The translations under genes and the position numbers were made by a program. From a bacterium (GTDB lineage Bacteria > Planctomycetota > UBA1135 > GCA-002686595): a stretch of DNA of 44,577 nucleotides. Within the stretch, counting starts at the first letter, position 1, and every line of letters begins with the position of its first letter. A model generated the notes under the pieces. It saw only the letters and a list, made by a program, of their open reading frames with translations. It was not told the DNA's origin and searched no databases. The stretch covers positions 1-44,577 of the forward strand of contig JAAETM010000398.1 of NCBI GenBank assembly GCA_024228395.1. The letters run 5' to 3'. Of the stretch, positions 26,157-34,607 are shown piece after piece.

Positions 26157-26303
26157 TTCCTGGCAGGGCCTTGCGGATTTTGACCCCGCAGGCAATGCGG
26201 TAGGGATCCCCTTCACAGGTCCCTTTCGGGACCTGTGATCCGCTGCACGGACCGGGGCTTACCTATCAGGAAGGCGATATTCGGAGAGCCCTGCCAGGGA
26301 GCG
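26157..26303 (-). ncRNA. Candidate structured RNA downstream of pyruvate kinase
   Basis: A perfect 11-bp closing stem joins 26160-26170 to 26289-26299. Inside it lie a 10-bp hairpin (arms 26215-26224 and 26229-26238) and a 5-bp hairpin (arms 26187-26191 and 26197-26201), plus a possible small hairpin GTCCG/CGGAT. On the minus strand the 10-bp hairpin is capped by GAAA, a GNRA tetraloop closed by C-G; on the plus strand the loop would be TTTC, so minus is favoured. I compared it by eye with 4.5S, 6S, tmRNA and common riboswitch signatures and found no match. Function unknown. Confidence 0.42.
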
Positions 26304-26329
26304 AGAGGGGCCCGAAGGGCCCGCTTGCG
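26302..26329 (-). repeat. Hairpin directly 3' of pyruvate kinase
   Basis: GCGAG/CTTGC encloses GGGCCC-GAA-GGGCCC, giving a strong hairpin 34 bases after the pyk stop codon. No T run follows on either strand, so it is not a standard intrinsic terminator. It abuts the candidate structured RNA and may be part of the same transcript. Confidence 0.45.
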
Positions 26330-26362
26330 AAGCCTGGGGTGCGTCTTCATGAAATATCCGGG

Positions 26363-27829
26363 CTAGTGGAACCGCACCTCTTCACCGATACGATGCAACT
26401 TCATCACATTCGTCGACCTCGCGACACCGGGCGGAACACCCGCAACGATGACCGTTTGCTCGTCATACTCCGCAATGCCACGGACCACCAACATTTCGGC
26501 GGCCATGTAGATCATGTCTTCCAGGCTTGGTTCACGTCGGAACAGGAGAGCGCGCACGTGGGATAACACGGACATGCGGTTGACGGTGTCCTGATTCGGG
26601 CATAGGGCCACGATCTCGGCTTTGGGCCGGAAGCGTGAAAGGTGTCGCACGGTGTTGCCTGTTTCCGTGAAGCAGATAATGCGGGGCACGTTCAGCGCCG
26701 TGGCGACCTGCACAGCGGCCATGGCGGTCGCATTGAAGAAGTGGGTGTCCTTGGGATTGAGTTTCAATGCGGGCGCCTTGGAGTAACGGGGCGAACCCTC
26801 CGCCGCGTGGGCGACTTCGGCCATGGTCCTCACCGTGGCGATGGGGAATTCTCCCACGGCGGTTTCGGCGCTGAGCATGACGGCGTCGGTACCATCCAAA
26901 ACAGCATTGGCCACGTCGGAAACCTCCGCGCGCGTGGGCCGGCTGCAATAGATCATGGACTCCAGCATCTCGGTGGCCGTGATCACATACTTGCCAGCTT
27001 TGACCGTGGCCTTGATGACGGCCTTTTGGACTAGGGGCAATTCGGCCAAGGGCAATTCCACGCCCAAGTCCCCACGCGCGACCATGATGCCATCGCTCTC
27101 TGCGATGATCTCAATAAGGTGTTTCATGGCGGTGACACGCTCCACTTTGGACACCATGTGCTGACCCTCGGCCAGGGACCGAACCATGCGAATCTCATCG
27201 GCATTGCCAACGAAGCTGATGCCGAAGAAGTCCACACCCAACTCGTTGCCAAGTTTGATGAGACGCTTGTCCTCTTCGGTGGGCAACTCGTAGCTCACGT
27301 CGGAATCGGGAAGGTGAACTCCCTTGCGCGTACCCACGGCCCCCCCTCGCAGGACCCGCCCAACGATCGTGTCCCCTTCAACCCCTTCGCAAACCGCCTC
27401 AACCAATCCGTCCGCAAGGAAGATACGGTGGCCCTCAAACACCTTCTCTACCAAGTCGTCCACGTTCACCAAAACCTCGCCGGGTTTGGCTTCGCCGTCC
27501 CCGGCTCTGAGGTTCACCTTGTCGCCTTCCTCCAACTGGATCGACCCCTTGGGAAAGCTGCCCGTTCTCATTTTGGGACCGGGCAGGTCGGCCAGGATGC
27601 CGATAGCCATCAACCGCTCCTGGGCAGCCGCTCGAATCTTGGCAACCCGCCGCCGATGATCCTCATCGGTGCCGTGACTAAAATTCAACCGCGCGACGGA
27701 AAGACCCTCGTCGATCAACTCCCCCACGCAATCTTCAGAAGCCGGGCCAATCGTGGCCACAATCTTGGTGAGAGTCCGCTTGGCATTCGGATCCAAGTTC
27801 GGATTGTGGTCTGGGGCTCGGTCTAACAT
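26363..27829 (-). CDS. pyk: Pyruvate kinase
   Basis: 488 residues, of the usual length. KIVATIGPAS opens the TIM barrel, RLNFSHG and DLPGPKMRTG are family signatures, and VARGDLGVELP and SRPTRAEVSDVANAVLDG bind metal and substrate. The active-site lysine segment reads ISFVGN...MVSKVERVTAM rather than the common KIEN form. A complete C-terminal regulatory domain follows (IICFTETGNTVRHLSRFRP to ARSTNVMKLHRIG). Catalyses the last step of glycolysis, phosphoenolpyruvate to pyruvate with ATP formation. The ATG at 27829 is preceded by a hairpin holding the only GGAG. Confidence 0.95.
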   Translation of the reverse strand: MLDRAPDHNPNLDPNAKRTLTKIVATIGPASEDCVGELIDEGLSVARLNFSHGTDEDHRRRVAKIRAAAQERLMAIGILADLPGPKMRTGSFPKGSIQLEEGDKVNLRAGDGEAKPGEVLVNVDDLVEKVFEGHRIFLADGLVEAVCEGVEGDTIVGRVLRGGAVGTRKGVHLPDSDVSYELPTEEDKRLIKLGNELGVDFFGISFVGNADEIRMVRSLAEGQHMVSKVERVTAMKHLIEIIAESDGIMVARGDLGVELPLAELPLVQKAVIKATVKAGKYVITATEMLESMIYCSRPTRAEVSDVANAVLDGTDAVMLSAETAVGEFPIATVRTMAEVAHAAEGSPRYSKAPALKLNPKDTHFFNATAMAAVQVATALNVPRIICFTETGNTVRHLSRFRPKAEIVALCPNQDTVNRMSVLSHVRALLFRREPSLEDMIYMAAEMLVVRGIAEYDEQTVIVAGVPPGVARSTNVMKLHRIGEEVRFH

Positions 27830-27835
27830 CTTTGT

Positions 27836-27851
27836 TTGGCGTCTCCGCCAA
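27836..27851 (-). promoter_or_regulatory. Small hairpin over the only ribosome binding site candidate of pyk
   Basis: On the minus strand TTGGCG-GAGA-CGCCAA folds into a 6-bp stem with a GAGA loop, ending six bases before the ATG. The only GGAG in the leader lies across the stem-loop junction, so folding could limit ribosome access. It may also be chance. Confidence 0.25.
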
Positions 27852-28710
27852 TGGCTGCATGGGGCTTGAAGCCCGCAGGGGGTTGGGTTCTGAGAGCGGG
27901 CCAGGATAGCCTGCTAGCCCCCCCATCCCTAACGGCATTGTTGAAAGGCCCCATGACCCCCAACCTCGGGTTGGTTCGGCCATGGGACACCGGAGTGCCT
28001 TATTTTGTGACAGTTTGCCCGTCAGATCCGGGCGGAGCGACAAAGGACTCATGATTCGCCTACTCTAATTCCGAGCGAAGACGCTCACTCCCATGCCTCC
28101 CCACCTCGCCACCAAAGGCTCTGCCCCGCCCGCCGTCACCATGCTCATCCTGATGCTGGTGGTTGGCTTGGTAGCCTTCGCCGCCCGCTAGCAGGACGTC
28201 GCGCCCCCCCCAGGACTCCCGGTACGGTCATTGACCCCGCCGATGTTGAGCCGGGGGCAGGCTATTCCCGTAACTGACTGGCTTCCGGATGGAATGTGGG
28301 AGGGAAGCATGTCAGCCCCCCGTGGACCCATAAATCCATAAATCGGGGTCGCGCATCTGCAAGCCCCTAAATCGGGCCGAGTTTCGAAAAAACAGGTCTG
28401 CGGGGTTTACATGCCCGTTTTTGGGGGATCCAGCGCGAGCCAAACCACCCCCCCCCCGGCCAATTCCGTTGTTGGCCCCCATGCGGAATCCCAGGGGCCG
28501 TCGACCGGTCCCGGACGCCGGTAGCCCAATAATTAGTCCCACGCTTTGCGAAAATTACTTGCCTGGGAGCTCGTATCCAGGTTTCGTGGTACCTAAGACC
28601 GCATAAAGGTAAGTGCCCGGAGGTCGGATGTTGGACCCACCAGCCGCCCTCCATACCCAAAAAGAACCACCCCACTCGGGCTCCTGGCCCATGTCCCCCC
28701 CCAATTCGTG
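27852..28710. other. Long intergenic region between pyk and an exported-protein gene
   Basis: About 860 bases. It should hold the divergent promoters of pyk and of the gene at 28711. Apart from one possible 32-codon frame (28093-28191) I see no gene. There is a stem of CTGAC and GCTTCC with matching GGAAGC and GTCAG arms (about 28274-28316) and a tandem CCATAAAT repeat at 28328-28343, followed by similar TAAATCGGG words. None of these reaches the standard of a named element. Confidence 0.4.
28093..28191 (+). CDS. Possible small membrane protein (32 residues)
   Basis: ATG to TAG encodes a short polar start (MPPHLATKGSAPPAV), then a hydrophobic helix of about 16 residues (MLILMLVVGLVAFAA) and a terminal Arg. 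The composition fits a single-pass small membrane protein, but there is no clear ribosome binding site and no neighbour to support it. Confidence 0.28.
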   Translation: MPPHLATKGSAPPAVTMLILMLVVGLVAFAAR

Positions 28711-29787
28711 ATGAAAACCAAGCATCTTCTGCTCTCGACCCTGGCCCTGGCCACCCCCCTTCTCCTTTCCATGGGCCCCCGTGGGGATAACGTGGCCTTC
28801 GCCCCCGCCGAAGGCGCTGGCATCACCAAGACCTTCGTCTTGAACCAAAACTTCGAGCTCGACGACGTGAACATGTCGATGAACGGCGAGGACATGGGCA
28901 TGGAAATGGAGATGAGCGTCACCACGACCCAGACCATTTCGGTTGCGGACACCTACTCCAAAATGGAAGGCGCCAAACCCATCAAGCTCACGCGTACTTT
29001 CAAGGACGGCAACACGGAGATCTCCACCGAAGCCAATGCCGCCGGCATGGGCCAAAACCAGAACATGGATGCCTCAGGCGAGGGCGCATCCAAGCTCAAC
29101 GACCTGACGGTGATTTTCTCATGGGATGAAGAGGAGAGCGAGTACACCAAGGCCTATGACGAAGAGTCCGAAGGTGAAGCCGAGTGGCTCACGGACCTAA
29201 CCGAAGACACGGACCTTCGCGGTCTGCTGCCCACCGAAGATGTTTCCGTGGATGATGAGTGGGTCGCAGACTCCAGCGTCCTGGTCTCGATCTTCGCCCC
29301 CGGCGGAAACCTGCAATGGGATATGGAAATCGAAGGTAAGCAAGGTGCCGGCGGCCCCGATGCCGAGATGATGTCCAACCTGGGAAGCATGCTCGAAGAG
29401 AGCTTAGAGGGCGAAGTCAAGTGCAAGTATGTCGGCAAGAAAGACGCGGATGGCAAGTCCATGCTGGCCATCGAGGTCACGGTCGACATCGATTCAATCA
29501 CCGACATGACCGAAATGGTCGAAGAGGGTATGGCCGATCAAGACTTGCCCGAAAGTGTGGAAATCGAGGTAGCTCGCATGGACATGGAACTGCACATGGA
29601 AGGCAAGGGCGTCCTGCTTTGGAACGCTGAAACCGGCCTGGTCCACTCCTTCAAGTACACTGGCGAAACCGGCATGATCATCGACATGGACATGAACATC
29701 AACGCCATGGGCAACGAGGTGGAAAATTCGATGCACATGGAGATGAGCGGTGAGATGGAACTGAACGTGACCACGAGCAAAGAGTAG
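28711..29787 (+). CDS. Exported Met- and acid-rich protein of unknown function
   Basis: 358 residues from the ATG at 28711 (a GTG three bases upstream is also possible). A Sec signal (MKTKHLLLSTLALATPLLLS) precedes a mature part very rich in Met, Asp and Glu, with Met-x-Met clusters such as NMSMNGEDMGMEMEM near residue 55 and IIDMDMNINAMG and MHMEMSGEMELN near the end. It alternates like a beta-rich protein (LTRTFKDGNTEIS, AEVKCKYVGKKDADGKS-like strands). No family recognised. Met clusters are seen in some copper-binding proteins, but that is only a possibility. A strong terminator follows. Confidence 0.8.
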   Translation: MKTKHLLLSTLALATPLLLSMGPRGDNVAFAPAEGAGITKTFVLNQNFELDDVNMSMNGEDMGMEMEMSVTTTQTISVADTYSKMEGAKPIKLTRTFKDGNTEISTEANAAGMGQNQNMDASGEGASKLNDLTVIFSWDEEESEYTKAYDEESEGEAEWLTDLTEDTDLRGLLPTEDVSVDDEWVADSSVLVSIFAPGGNLQWDMEIEGKQGAGGPDAEMMSNLGSMLEESLEGEVKCKYVGKKDADGKSMLAIEVTVDIDSITDMTEMVEEGMADQDLPESVEIEVARMDMELHMEGKGVLLWNAETGLVHSFKYTGETGMIIDMDMNINAMGNEVENSMHMEMSGEMELNVTTSKE

Positions 29788-29807
29788 TCGCCCACCCACA
29801 ATTCAGA

Positions 29808-29845
29808 AAAGGCCCGCTTCCGTTTGGGGAAGTGGGCCTTTCTTT
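29808..29845 (+). terminator. Rho-independent terminator
   Basis: AAAGGCCCGCTTCC pairs with GGAAGTGGGCCTTT (one G-U) around a six-base loop, followed by TCTTT, 20 bases after the stop of the exported-protein gene. The A-rich flank means it may also act weakly on the minus strand. Confidence 0.85.
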
Positions 29846-29985
29846 GTATTGGCCGGTGCGGCACCCGATCTTGTTTTGCCCGCTACGGACCAGCCCGCGG
29901 CCACGGCTCTCCCCCAAGCAAAATGGACGGCGGAGGCCGGCAACCCCACCCGCAAACGCCCACACCAAGGCTGGCAGGACGCCTG

Positions 29986-30336
29986 CTAGGCTCCGAAAAC
30001 TTCGGCGTAGGCTTCCCCGTGAAATCCCACGAGCATTCTATTGCCCAATCGCAGGGTAGGCGCACGCAAGTTCCCGGAAGGGCCGAGCATGGCTTTTTGC
30101 AAGTCCTCATCCGCCGGCTGCTCGTTCAGGTCAAAACGCAGCACCTTCTTACCCTTGGCCACGATCAAGTAGCGCACACCGAGCAGCACGCCAGGCAACT
30201 CGTCGGCGCCAAATCTTTGTTTCTTGGCATCCACTGTCTCACGGACGGTGGCGCTGCGATCGCCAATAAATGCGTCGCTGCGCTTGCAGGTGTTTCAGCC
30301 CTTGCGGTGGTAGTACCAGTCGATGCGTTTGCCCAT
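29986..30336 (-). CDS. ArsC/thioredoxin-like selenoprotein with UxxC motif (in-frame TGA read as selenocysteine)
   Basis: 116 residues including one selenocysteine. From the ATG at 30336 the frame reads MGKRIDWYYHRKG, then TGA at 30297-30295 (codon 14), then NTCKRSDAF and on to FGA-stop with no other interruption. This places Sec14 and Cys17 in a U-x-x-C redox motif at the end of the first beta strand, as in ArsC, glutaredoxin and thioredoxin folds; the late segment LRAPTLRLGNRMLVGF matches the cis-Pro region of such folds. GGAG lies nine bases before the ATG. A gene caller stopping at TGA would keep only 82 codons from a GTG at 30234 and lose the active site. The same-strand pcp gene ends 50 bases upstream. 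ArsC-like proteins with Sec are known in several phyla; the substrate is unknown. Confidence 0.86.
30251..30283 (-). promoter_or_regulatory. Candidate bacterial SECIS hairpin
   Basis: Beginning 11 bases after the TGA codon, the minus strand folds as GCGC/GCGC, an A-A mismatch, GCGA/TCGC, a bulged A, CGC/GCG and an eight-base AUUUAUUG loop. The loop begins 23 bases after TGA, within the spacing known for bacterial SECIS elements. The loop lacks the G often found in its first two positions, so SelB binding is not assured. Confidence 0.45.
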
Positions 30337-30385
30337 GGGGAATGACTCCGGGTGAGGATTGGAAGGGAACGAATTGGACAGTAGA

Positions 30386-30973
30386 CTAACGGTCGGTCGC
30401 AGCCTGGGCGAGCAATTCCGTGACCAGGGCATTCGCGACCGGTTCTTGCTCGGCCTGGGGCACCGCGTCCAGGGGCGGAACGTGCAAGAAAAGCGCCTGG
30501 ATCCCGAGCTCGGCGGCCCGCTTCAACGCAAGGCCGTACACAAAATCACAAACGTAACCACCCGCGCTCTGGGAGATGAAAACCGGGTGGGCCGTTTGAG
30601 CTTTGCAGGCATTCAAGCAACCCTCCAAATCGACCCCGGAGCCCAGAAGTTCCCTGGGGCCCGGTGGAGAGGGCTGGCCATCCGTGTCGGGTCGGGATGA
30701 GGGAAGCCCCGCGCCCGCTTGGGCCTCCAGGCGGAACCCCGGACCCCGGTGCACCCCCATGGCCAGGATCGCTGCGGGAGGAGCATCCAAACCGGCCAGG
30801 GCCCGATCCAGCTCCTCGCCCACGCCCCCATAGGTCACGGGCAAGCGCACGCCTACCACGTCCGGGCGGACATCCAGGACCTCCGCCAGGCTCCCGCTGG
30901 GGTTGTCGACCACGGTTTCGAAGGCTCCAAAGCCGGTGACCAAAAGAAAGGGTGCTGCCATGGGGCCAATCAT
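30386..30973 (-). CDS. pcp: Pyroglutamyl-peptidase I family cysteine peptidase
   Basis: 195 residues, near the family's usual ~210. VTGFGAFETVVDNPS is the typical N-terminus. The catalytic triad is visible: E83 in HRGPGFRLEAQ, C142 in GGYVCDFVYG and H164 in LFLHVPPLD. It should remove N-terminal pyroglutamate from peptides in the cytoplasm. The ATG at 30973 follows GAGG at six bases; the ATG at 30961 is an alternative. The middle region is shorter than in Bacillus enzymes and contains a Pro/Ser-rich insert (about residues 92-108). It is followed on the same strand by the selenoprotein gene. Confidence 0.88.
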   Translation of the reverse strand: MIGPMAAPFLLVTGFGAFETVVDNPSGSLAEVLDVRPDVVGVRLPVTYGGVGEELDRALAGLDAPPAAILAMGVHRGPGFRLEAQAGAGLPSSRPDTDGQPSPPGPRELLGSGVDLEGCLNACKAQTAHPVFISQSAGGYVCDFVYGLALKRAAELGIQALFLHVPPLDAVPQAEQEPVANALVTELLAQAATDR

Positions 30974-31106
30974 AACAATCCTCAGGGCTGAATGACCTTC
31001 CCGGCATGGGGGCCGCTACACTAGTCGGCCACTATGCGGGGCCAGCGCTGGCGGGCCCCACAGACCTGTTTGGGCCCCTCCGGCGGCCCGAAACCCAAAG
31101 ATTCCC

Positions 31107-32480
31107 ATGCAAGGCAAGCAAACGGTACGCGTGGCCAATGGCCAAGGCTTCTGGGGCGACTCGATCTTGGGGGCCATCCGGCTCACCGAGGAAGGTCCCC
31201 TCGACTACCTCACCCTCGACTATCTGGCCGAGGTCACCATGAGCATCATGCAGAAGCTGCGCATGCGTGACCCCAAGAAGGGTTACGCCACGGACTTCGT
31301 GACGCTCATCGACCGCATCCTGCCGCGCATGCTCGAGAAGAACATCAAGGTGGTCGCCAACGCGGGCGGTGTGAACCCCCACGCCTGCAAGGACGCCATC
31401 ATGCAAGTCCTGGCCAAGCATGGGGCCACGGGCATCAAAGTCGCCGTGGTCGAAGGCGACGACATTCTCTCCGACCTGGACGGCTTGATGGCCGGCGGTG
31501 AGGACTTCAAGAACATGGATACTGGCGAGGACCTATCGGGAGTGCGCGACAAGGTGACCAGCGCCAACGTTTACCTGGGCGCCTTCCCCATCGCGGAAGC
31601 CCTGGACGGCGGCGCGCAGATCGTCATCACAGGACGCGGCACCGACCCGGGCCTTGTGCTCGGCCCACTCATCCACGAGTTTGGCTGGAAAGAGGACGAC
31701 CTGGACAGCCTGGCAGCCGGCACGGTTGCGGGTCACATCCTGGAGTGCGGCGCCCAGTGCACCGGCGGCAACTTCACCGACTGGCAGCGCATCCCCGACC
31801 TGGCCATGATCGGCTACCCGGTGGTCGAAGCCAGTGTGGACGGATCGTTTGTGGTCACCAAGCATGACGGCACCGGCGGCGCCGTGGATCGCTCCACCGT
31901 GCTGCACCAGCTCGCCTACGAAATGGGCGACCCGAACAACTACATCACGCCCGACGTGATTGCGGACTTCACCAGCTTCGACCTGGTTCCAGACGGTGAG
32001 AACCGCGTGAAGATCGCCGGTGTAAAAGGCAGCCCCGCCACCCCCACCTACAAGGTCTCCATGAGTTACTCAGACGGATGGAAGTCCGTGGGTCAACTCA
32101 CCATCTGCGGACCCGACGCCCTGGCGAAAGCCAAACTGTGCGCCGAGATCGTTTGGAAGCGCCTCGAATTCGACGGTTTCACCTACGGCGCAGAGGAACG
32201 CCTCATGGAGTTCGTCGGCGCCGGTGTGTGCCATGCGGGCATTTTGTCCAATGATGTCGAAGAGCCGAGCGAGGTCGTATTGCGCCTGGGCGTGAAAGGT
32301 CCCGACAAGAAAAAGATCGGCCGCTTCGGTTCCGAACTCGTTCCCTTGGTTACCAGCGGCCCTCCCGGCGTGACCGGTTTTGCGGGTGGACGCCCCAAGC
32401 CCTCCGAGATCGTCGGCTACTGGCCGGCCCTCATGACCAAGACCAAGATCAATCCCAGCGTTTCCGTTTTCACTTCCTAA
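31107..32480 (+). CDS. AtuA-like protein (DUF1446, acyclic terpene utilisation family)
   Basis: 457 residues covering the whole DUF1446 domain. Typical segments are VRVANGQGFWGDS at the N-terminus, IKVVANAGGVNPHACKDAI, VITGRGTDPGLVLGPLIHEFGW, and HILECGAQCTGGNF. Members of this family occur in terpenoid and branched-chain acid breakdown operons, but the reaction is not established. Here the C-terminal small domain that is fused in some members is encoded by the next gene, 13 bases downstream, and a phosphotransacetylase gene follows, so the three probably form an operon for breaking down an acyl compound. Confidence 0.92.
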   Translation: MQGKQTVRVANGQGFWGDSILGAIRLTEEGPLDYLTLDYLAEVTMSIMQKLRMRDPKKGYATDFVTLIDRILPRMLEKNIKVVANAGGVNPHACKDAIMQVLAKHGATGIKVAVVEGDDILSDLDGLMAGGEDFKNMDTGEDLSGVRDKVTSANVYLGAFPIAEALDGGAQIVITGRGTDPGLVLGPLIHEFGWKEDDLDSLAAGTVAGHILECGAQCTGGNFTDWQRIPDLAMIGYPVVEASVDGSFVVTKHDGTGGAVDRSTVLHQLAYEMGDPNNYITPDVIADFTSFDLVPDGENRVKIAGVKGSPATPTYKVSMSYSDGWKSVGQLTICGPDALAKAKLCAEIVWKRLEFDGFTYGAEERLMEFVGAGVCHAGILSNDVEEPSEVVLRLGVKGPDKKKIGRFGSELVPLVTSGPPGVTGFAGGRPKPSEIVGYWPALMTKTKINPSVSVFTS

Positions 32481-32493
32481 GGAGCCCACCGAT

Positions 32494-32850
32494 ATGCCGC
32501 AACTTCCCCTCATGCGCATCGCGCAAGCCCGTTCTGGCGACAAGGGTGAAGGCTCCAACGTGGGCCTCATCGCCCGCTCCGAAGCCGCCTACGTTTTCCT
32601 GAAGGACTTTCTGACCGCCGAACGCGTTCAGAAGCACTTCGCGCAAATCAATCCCGGCGGCGTCGTGCGATATGAAGCCGACAACATGCGCGTCCTAAAT
32701 TTCCTGCTCGACAACAGTCTCGGCGGCGGTGGTAGTGCCTCGTTGATCACCGACGCGCAGGGCAAGACCCACGGCCTCGGTCTGTTGCGTATGGTCGTCG
32801 ATGTGCCCGCCGATGTTTTGGAAGCCACCCCCGAAGGTTCCTTCCAGTAA
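32494..32850 (+). CDS. AtuA-associated small domain protein
   Basis: 118 residues. [23 protein letters not shown] is characteristic of the small domain that is found either at the C-terminus of AtuA-like proteins or as a separate partner; [22 protein letters not shown] is its second conserved part. AAGGAG lies ten bases before the ATG. It most likely forms a complex with the large subunit encoded just upstream. Confidence 0.87.
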   Translation: MPQLPLMRIAQARSGDKGEGSNVGLIARSEAAYVFLKDFLTAERVQKHFAQINPGGVVRYEADNMRVLNFLLDNSLGGGGSASLITDAQGKTHGLGLLRMVVDVPADVLEATPEGSFQ

Positions 32851-32864
32851 ACCCGAAACCGGAC

Positions 32865-33815
32865 ATGGACATCCTGCTTGAACTGCGCGAGAAGGCGCGT
32901 CGTCTGCACCGGCGTATTGTGCTCCCCGAAGCGCAGGACGAACGCGTGGTGCAAGCCGCCGCTCTCCTGGCGAGTGAAGGCCTCTGCCAACCGGTGCTGG
33001 TCGAAGCCAAGGGCATGGCCGCTATTCCCCCGGGTGTAGAAACCGTGAACCCGGCGCACGATTCACGCCTGAAAGGTTTCGCCGCCACCTTGGTCGAAAG
33101 GCGCAAGCACAAGGGGCTGACCATCGAATCCGCGCGCAAGCAGCTCTTGGATCCGCTCTACTTCGGCGCATCCCTAGTCTCCTCCGGCGATTGCCACGGC
33201 GGCGTGGCCGGCTCCGAAGCCGCCACCCCCGACGTGATCCGCGCCGCCCTGCAAGTCATCGGCATGACCTCAGGTCTCAAGACCGTGTCGTCCTGTTTCC
33301 TGATGGCCATGAAGGACCAAACCTTCACCTACGGGGACTGTGGCGTGGTTCCCGACCCGAACGCGGAGCAACTGGCCGACATCGCCATCGCCACCGCCGC
33401 CAGCCACGTGCGCCTGGTGGGCACCCAGCCCAAGGTGGGCATGCTCTCCTTCTCGACCAAGGGTTCCGCCAGCCATCCGCGTGTGGACAAGGTGATCGAA
33501 GCCACGGAAATCGTACGCGGCCGCTCCCCCGAACTGTGCATCGACGGCGAATTGCAGGTCGACGCCGCCATCGTGCCCGCAGTGGCCGAGCGCAAGGCCC
33601 CGCGCTCTCCCCTCGCGGGCCGCGCAAATGTGCTCATTTTCCCCGATTTGGATTCCGGCAACATCGCTTACAAGCTCACCCAGCGTTTGGCCGGTGCGGA
33701 AGCCCTTGGACCCTTGATTCAGGGACTGGCGCACCCTTTCATGGACCTCTCCCGCGGCTGCACGCCCGACGACATCGTCACCGTTGCGTGCATCGCGGCC
33801 ATCCTGAGCTCATGA
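32865..33815 (+). CDS. pta: Phosphate acetyltransferase (single-domain)
   Basis: 316 residues, the size of the single-domain enzyme without the DRTGG regulatory part. [20 protein letters not shown] opens it, and [47 protein letters not shown] and [13 protein letters not shown] are the expected substrate-binding segments. It interconverts acetyl-CoA and acetyl phosphate; a branched or longer acyl substrate is possible in view of the AtuA-like neighbours. No ackA is seen nearby. Its stop overlaps the start of the FKBP gene (ATGA). Confidence 0.9.
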   Translation: MDILLELREKARRLHRRIVLPEAQDERVVQAAALLASEGLCQPVLVEAKGMAAIPPGVETVNPAHDSRLKGFAATLVERRKHKGLTIESARKQLLDPLYFGASLVSSGDCHGGVAGSEAATPDVIRAALQVIGMTSGLKTVSSCFLMAMKDQTFTYGDCGVVPDPNAEQLADIAIATAASHVRLVGTQPKVGMLSFSTKGSASHPRVDKVIEATEIVRGRSPELCIDGELQVDAAIVPAVAERKAPRSPLAGRANVLIFPDLDSGNIAYKLTQRLAGAEALGPLIQGLAHPFMDLSRGCTPDDIVTVACIAAILSS

Positions 33816-34270
33816 AAAGGAAATCATTCTCCCTGCCCCTGATCGCTAGCCTGGCGATTTTGTGCTTCTCCAGCTGCAGCCTGCCCCGCTGGAATCTGAA
33901 GGTCGATGTGGATCACCCGATCGAAACCGATCGTCACGGCATCCAGGTCCAGGACATCCTGACCGGCCTGGGTCCCGAGGTCACCCCTTCGAGCGAGGTC
34001 ACCCTGGACTACAAGGTCTCCCTCGAGAGCGGAGACCTGGTGGATTCGAGCTACGATCGGGGCCTGCCCATCACGTTCCGGATGGGGGAAGCTCCTATCC
34101 TGGGTTGGGAATATGCCCTGTTGGGCATGAAACCTGGAGGTCGCCGCGTGGCCACGCTGCCCGCCTATCAAGCCTATGGCGAGCAGGGCGTGGAAGGGTT
34201 GATCCCGCCCATGGCCAACCTGATCTGCCTATTCGAACTGCTGGAAGTGGCCGAGCCCCGGCAACCCTAG
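33812..34270 (+). CDS. FKBP-type peptidyl-prolyl isomerase lipoprotein
   Basis: 152 residues. The leader [22 protein letters not shown] ends in a plausible lipobox. The FKBP domain occupies about residues 65-150: [41 protein letters not shown], and [15 protein letters not shown] at the end. Several aromatic active-site positions are kept. It should speed prolyl isomerisation in the periplasm. The ATG overlaps the pta stop codon by three bases. Confidence 0.9.
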   Translation: MKRKSFSLPLIASLAILCFSSCSLPRWNLKVDVDHPIETDRHGIQVQDILTGLGPEVTPSSEVTLDYKVSLESGDLVDSSYDRGLPITFRMGEAPILGWEYALLGMKPGGRRVATLPAYQAYGEQGVEGLIPPMANLICLFELLEVAEPRQP

Positions 34271-34273
34271 GCC

Positions 34274-34567
34274 ATGGCTGGCGACCACGACAGCTGGGAA
34301 CCGGAGATCGACCTGCACGGTTTGTCCGTGGAGCAGGCGACCAAACGGCTGCATCAGGACCTCTATATGGCCCGCGCCCGCGGTGCTCGCGCCGCCGTGG
34401 TGGTCACCGGCCGGGGCCTTGGCAGCCACGGGGGCAATGCGGTGCTGCGGCCCGCCATCGAGTCCTGGTTACGCGGCCCCGAGGGCCAAAAGCTGGGCGT
34501 GCATTCCCTTCAATCGGTCTCAAAGGGCGGAGCGGTTCGGTTTCATCTTAGGGCTGTTGGGTCTTAG
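34274..34567 (+). CDS. Smr-domain protein
   Basis: 97 residues, essentially one Smr domain: IDLHGLSVEQATKRL at the start holds the conserved DLHG, and VVTGRGLGSHGGNAVLRPAIESWL holds the TGxG element. Stand-alone Smr proteins are thought to be nucleases or DNA/RNA-binding; the DLHG form is associated with endonuclease activity in the family. No MutS2 is nearby. Three bases separate it from the FKBP gene. Confidence 0.88.
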   Translation: MAGDHDSWEPEIDLHGLSVEQATKRLHQDLYMARARGARAAVVVTGRGLGSHGGNAVLRPAIESWLRGPEGQKLGVHSLQSVSKGGAVRFHLRAVGS

Positions 34568-34607
34568 CGCTCGCCGAATGGGGCTTGGGTCGTAGAATAC
34601 CGGGGCC

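Noticed and set aside
26302..26329. Hairpin after pyk as an intrinsic terminator
   Set aside because: No T run on either strand; listed as a hairpin only.
29986..30234. 82-codon gene starting at GTG 30234
   Set aside because: It would remove the first beta strand and the redox motif; the frame is open through TGA to a well-placed ATG at 30336.
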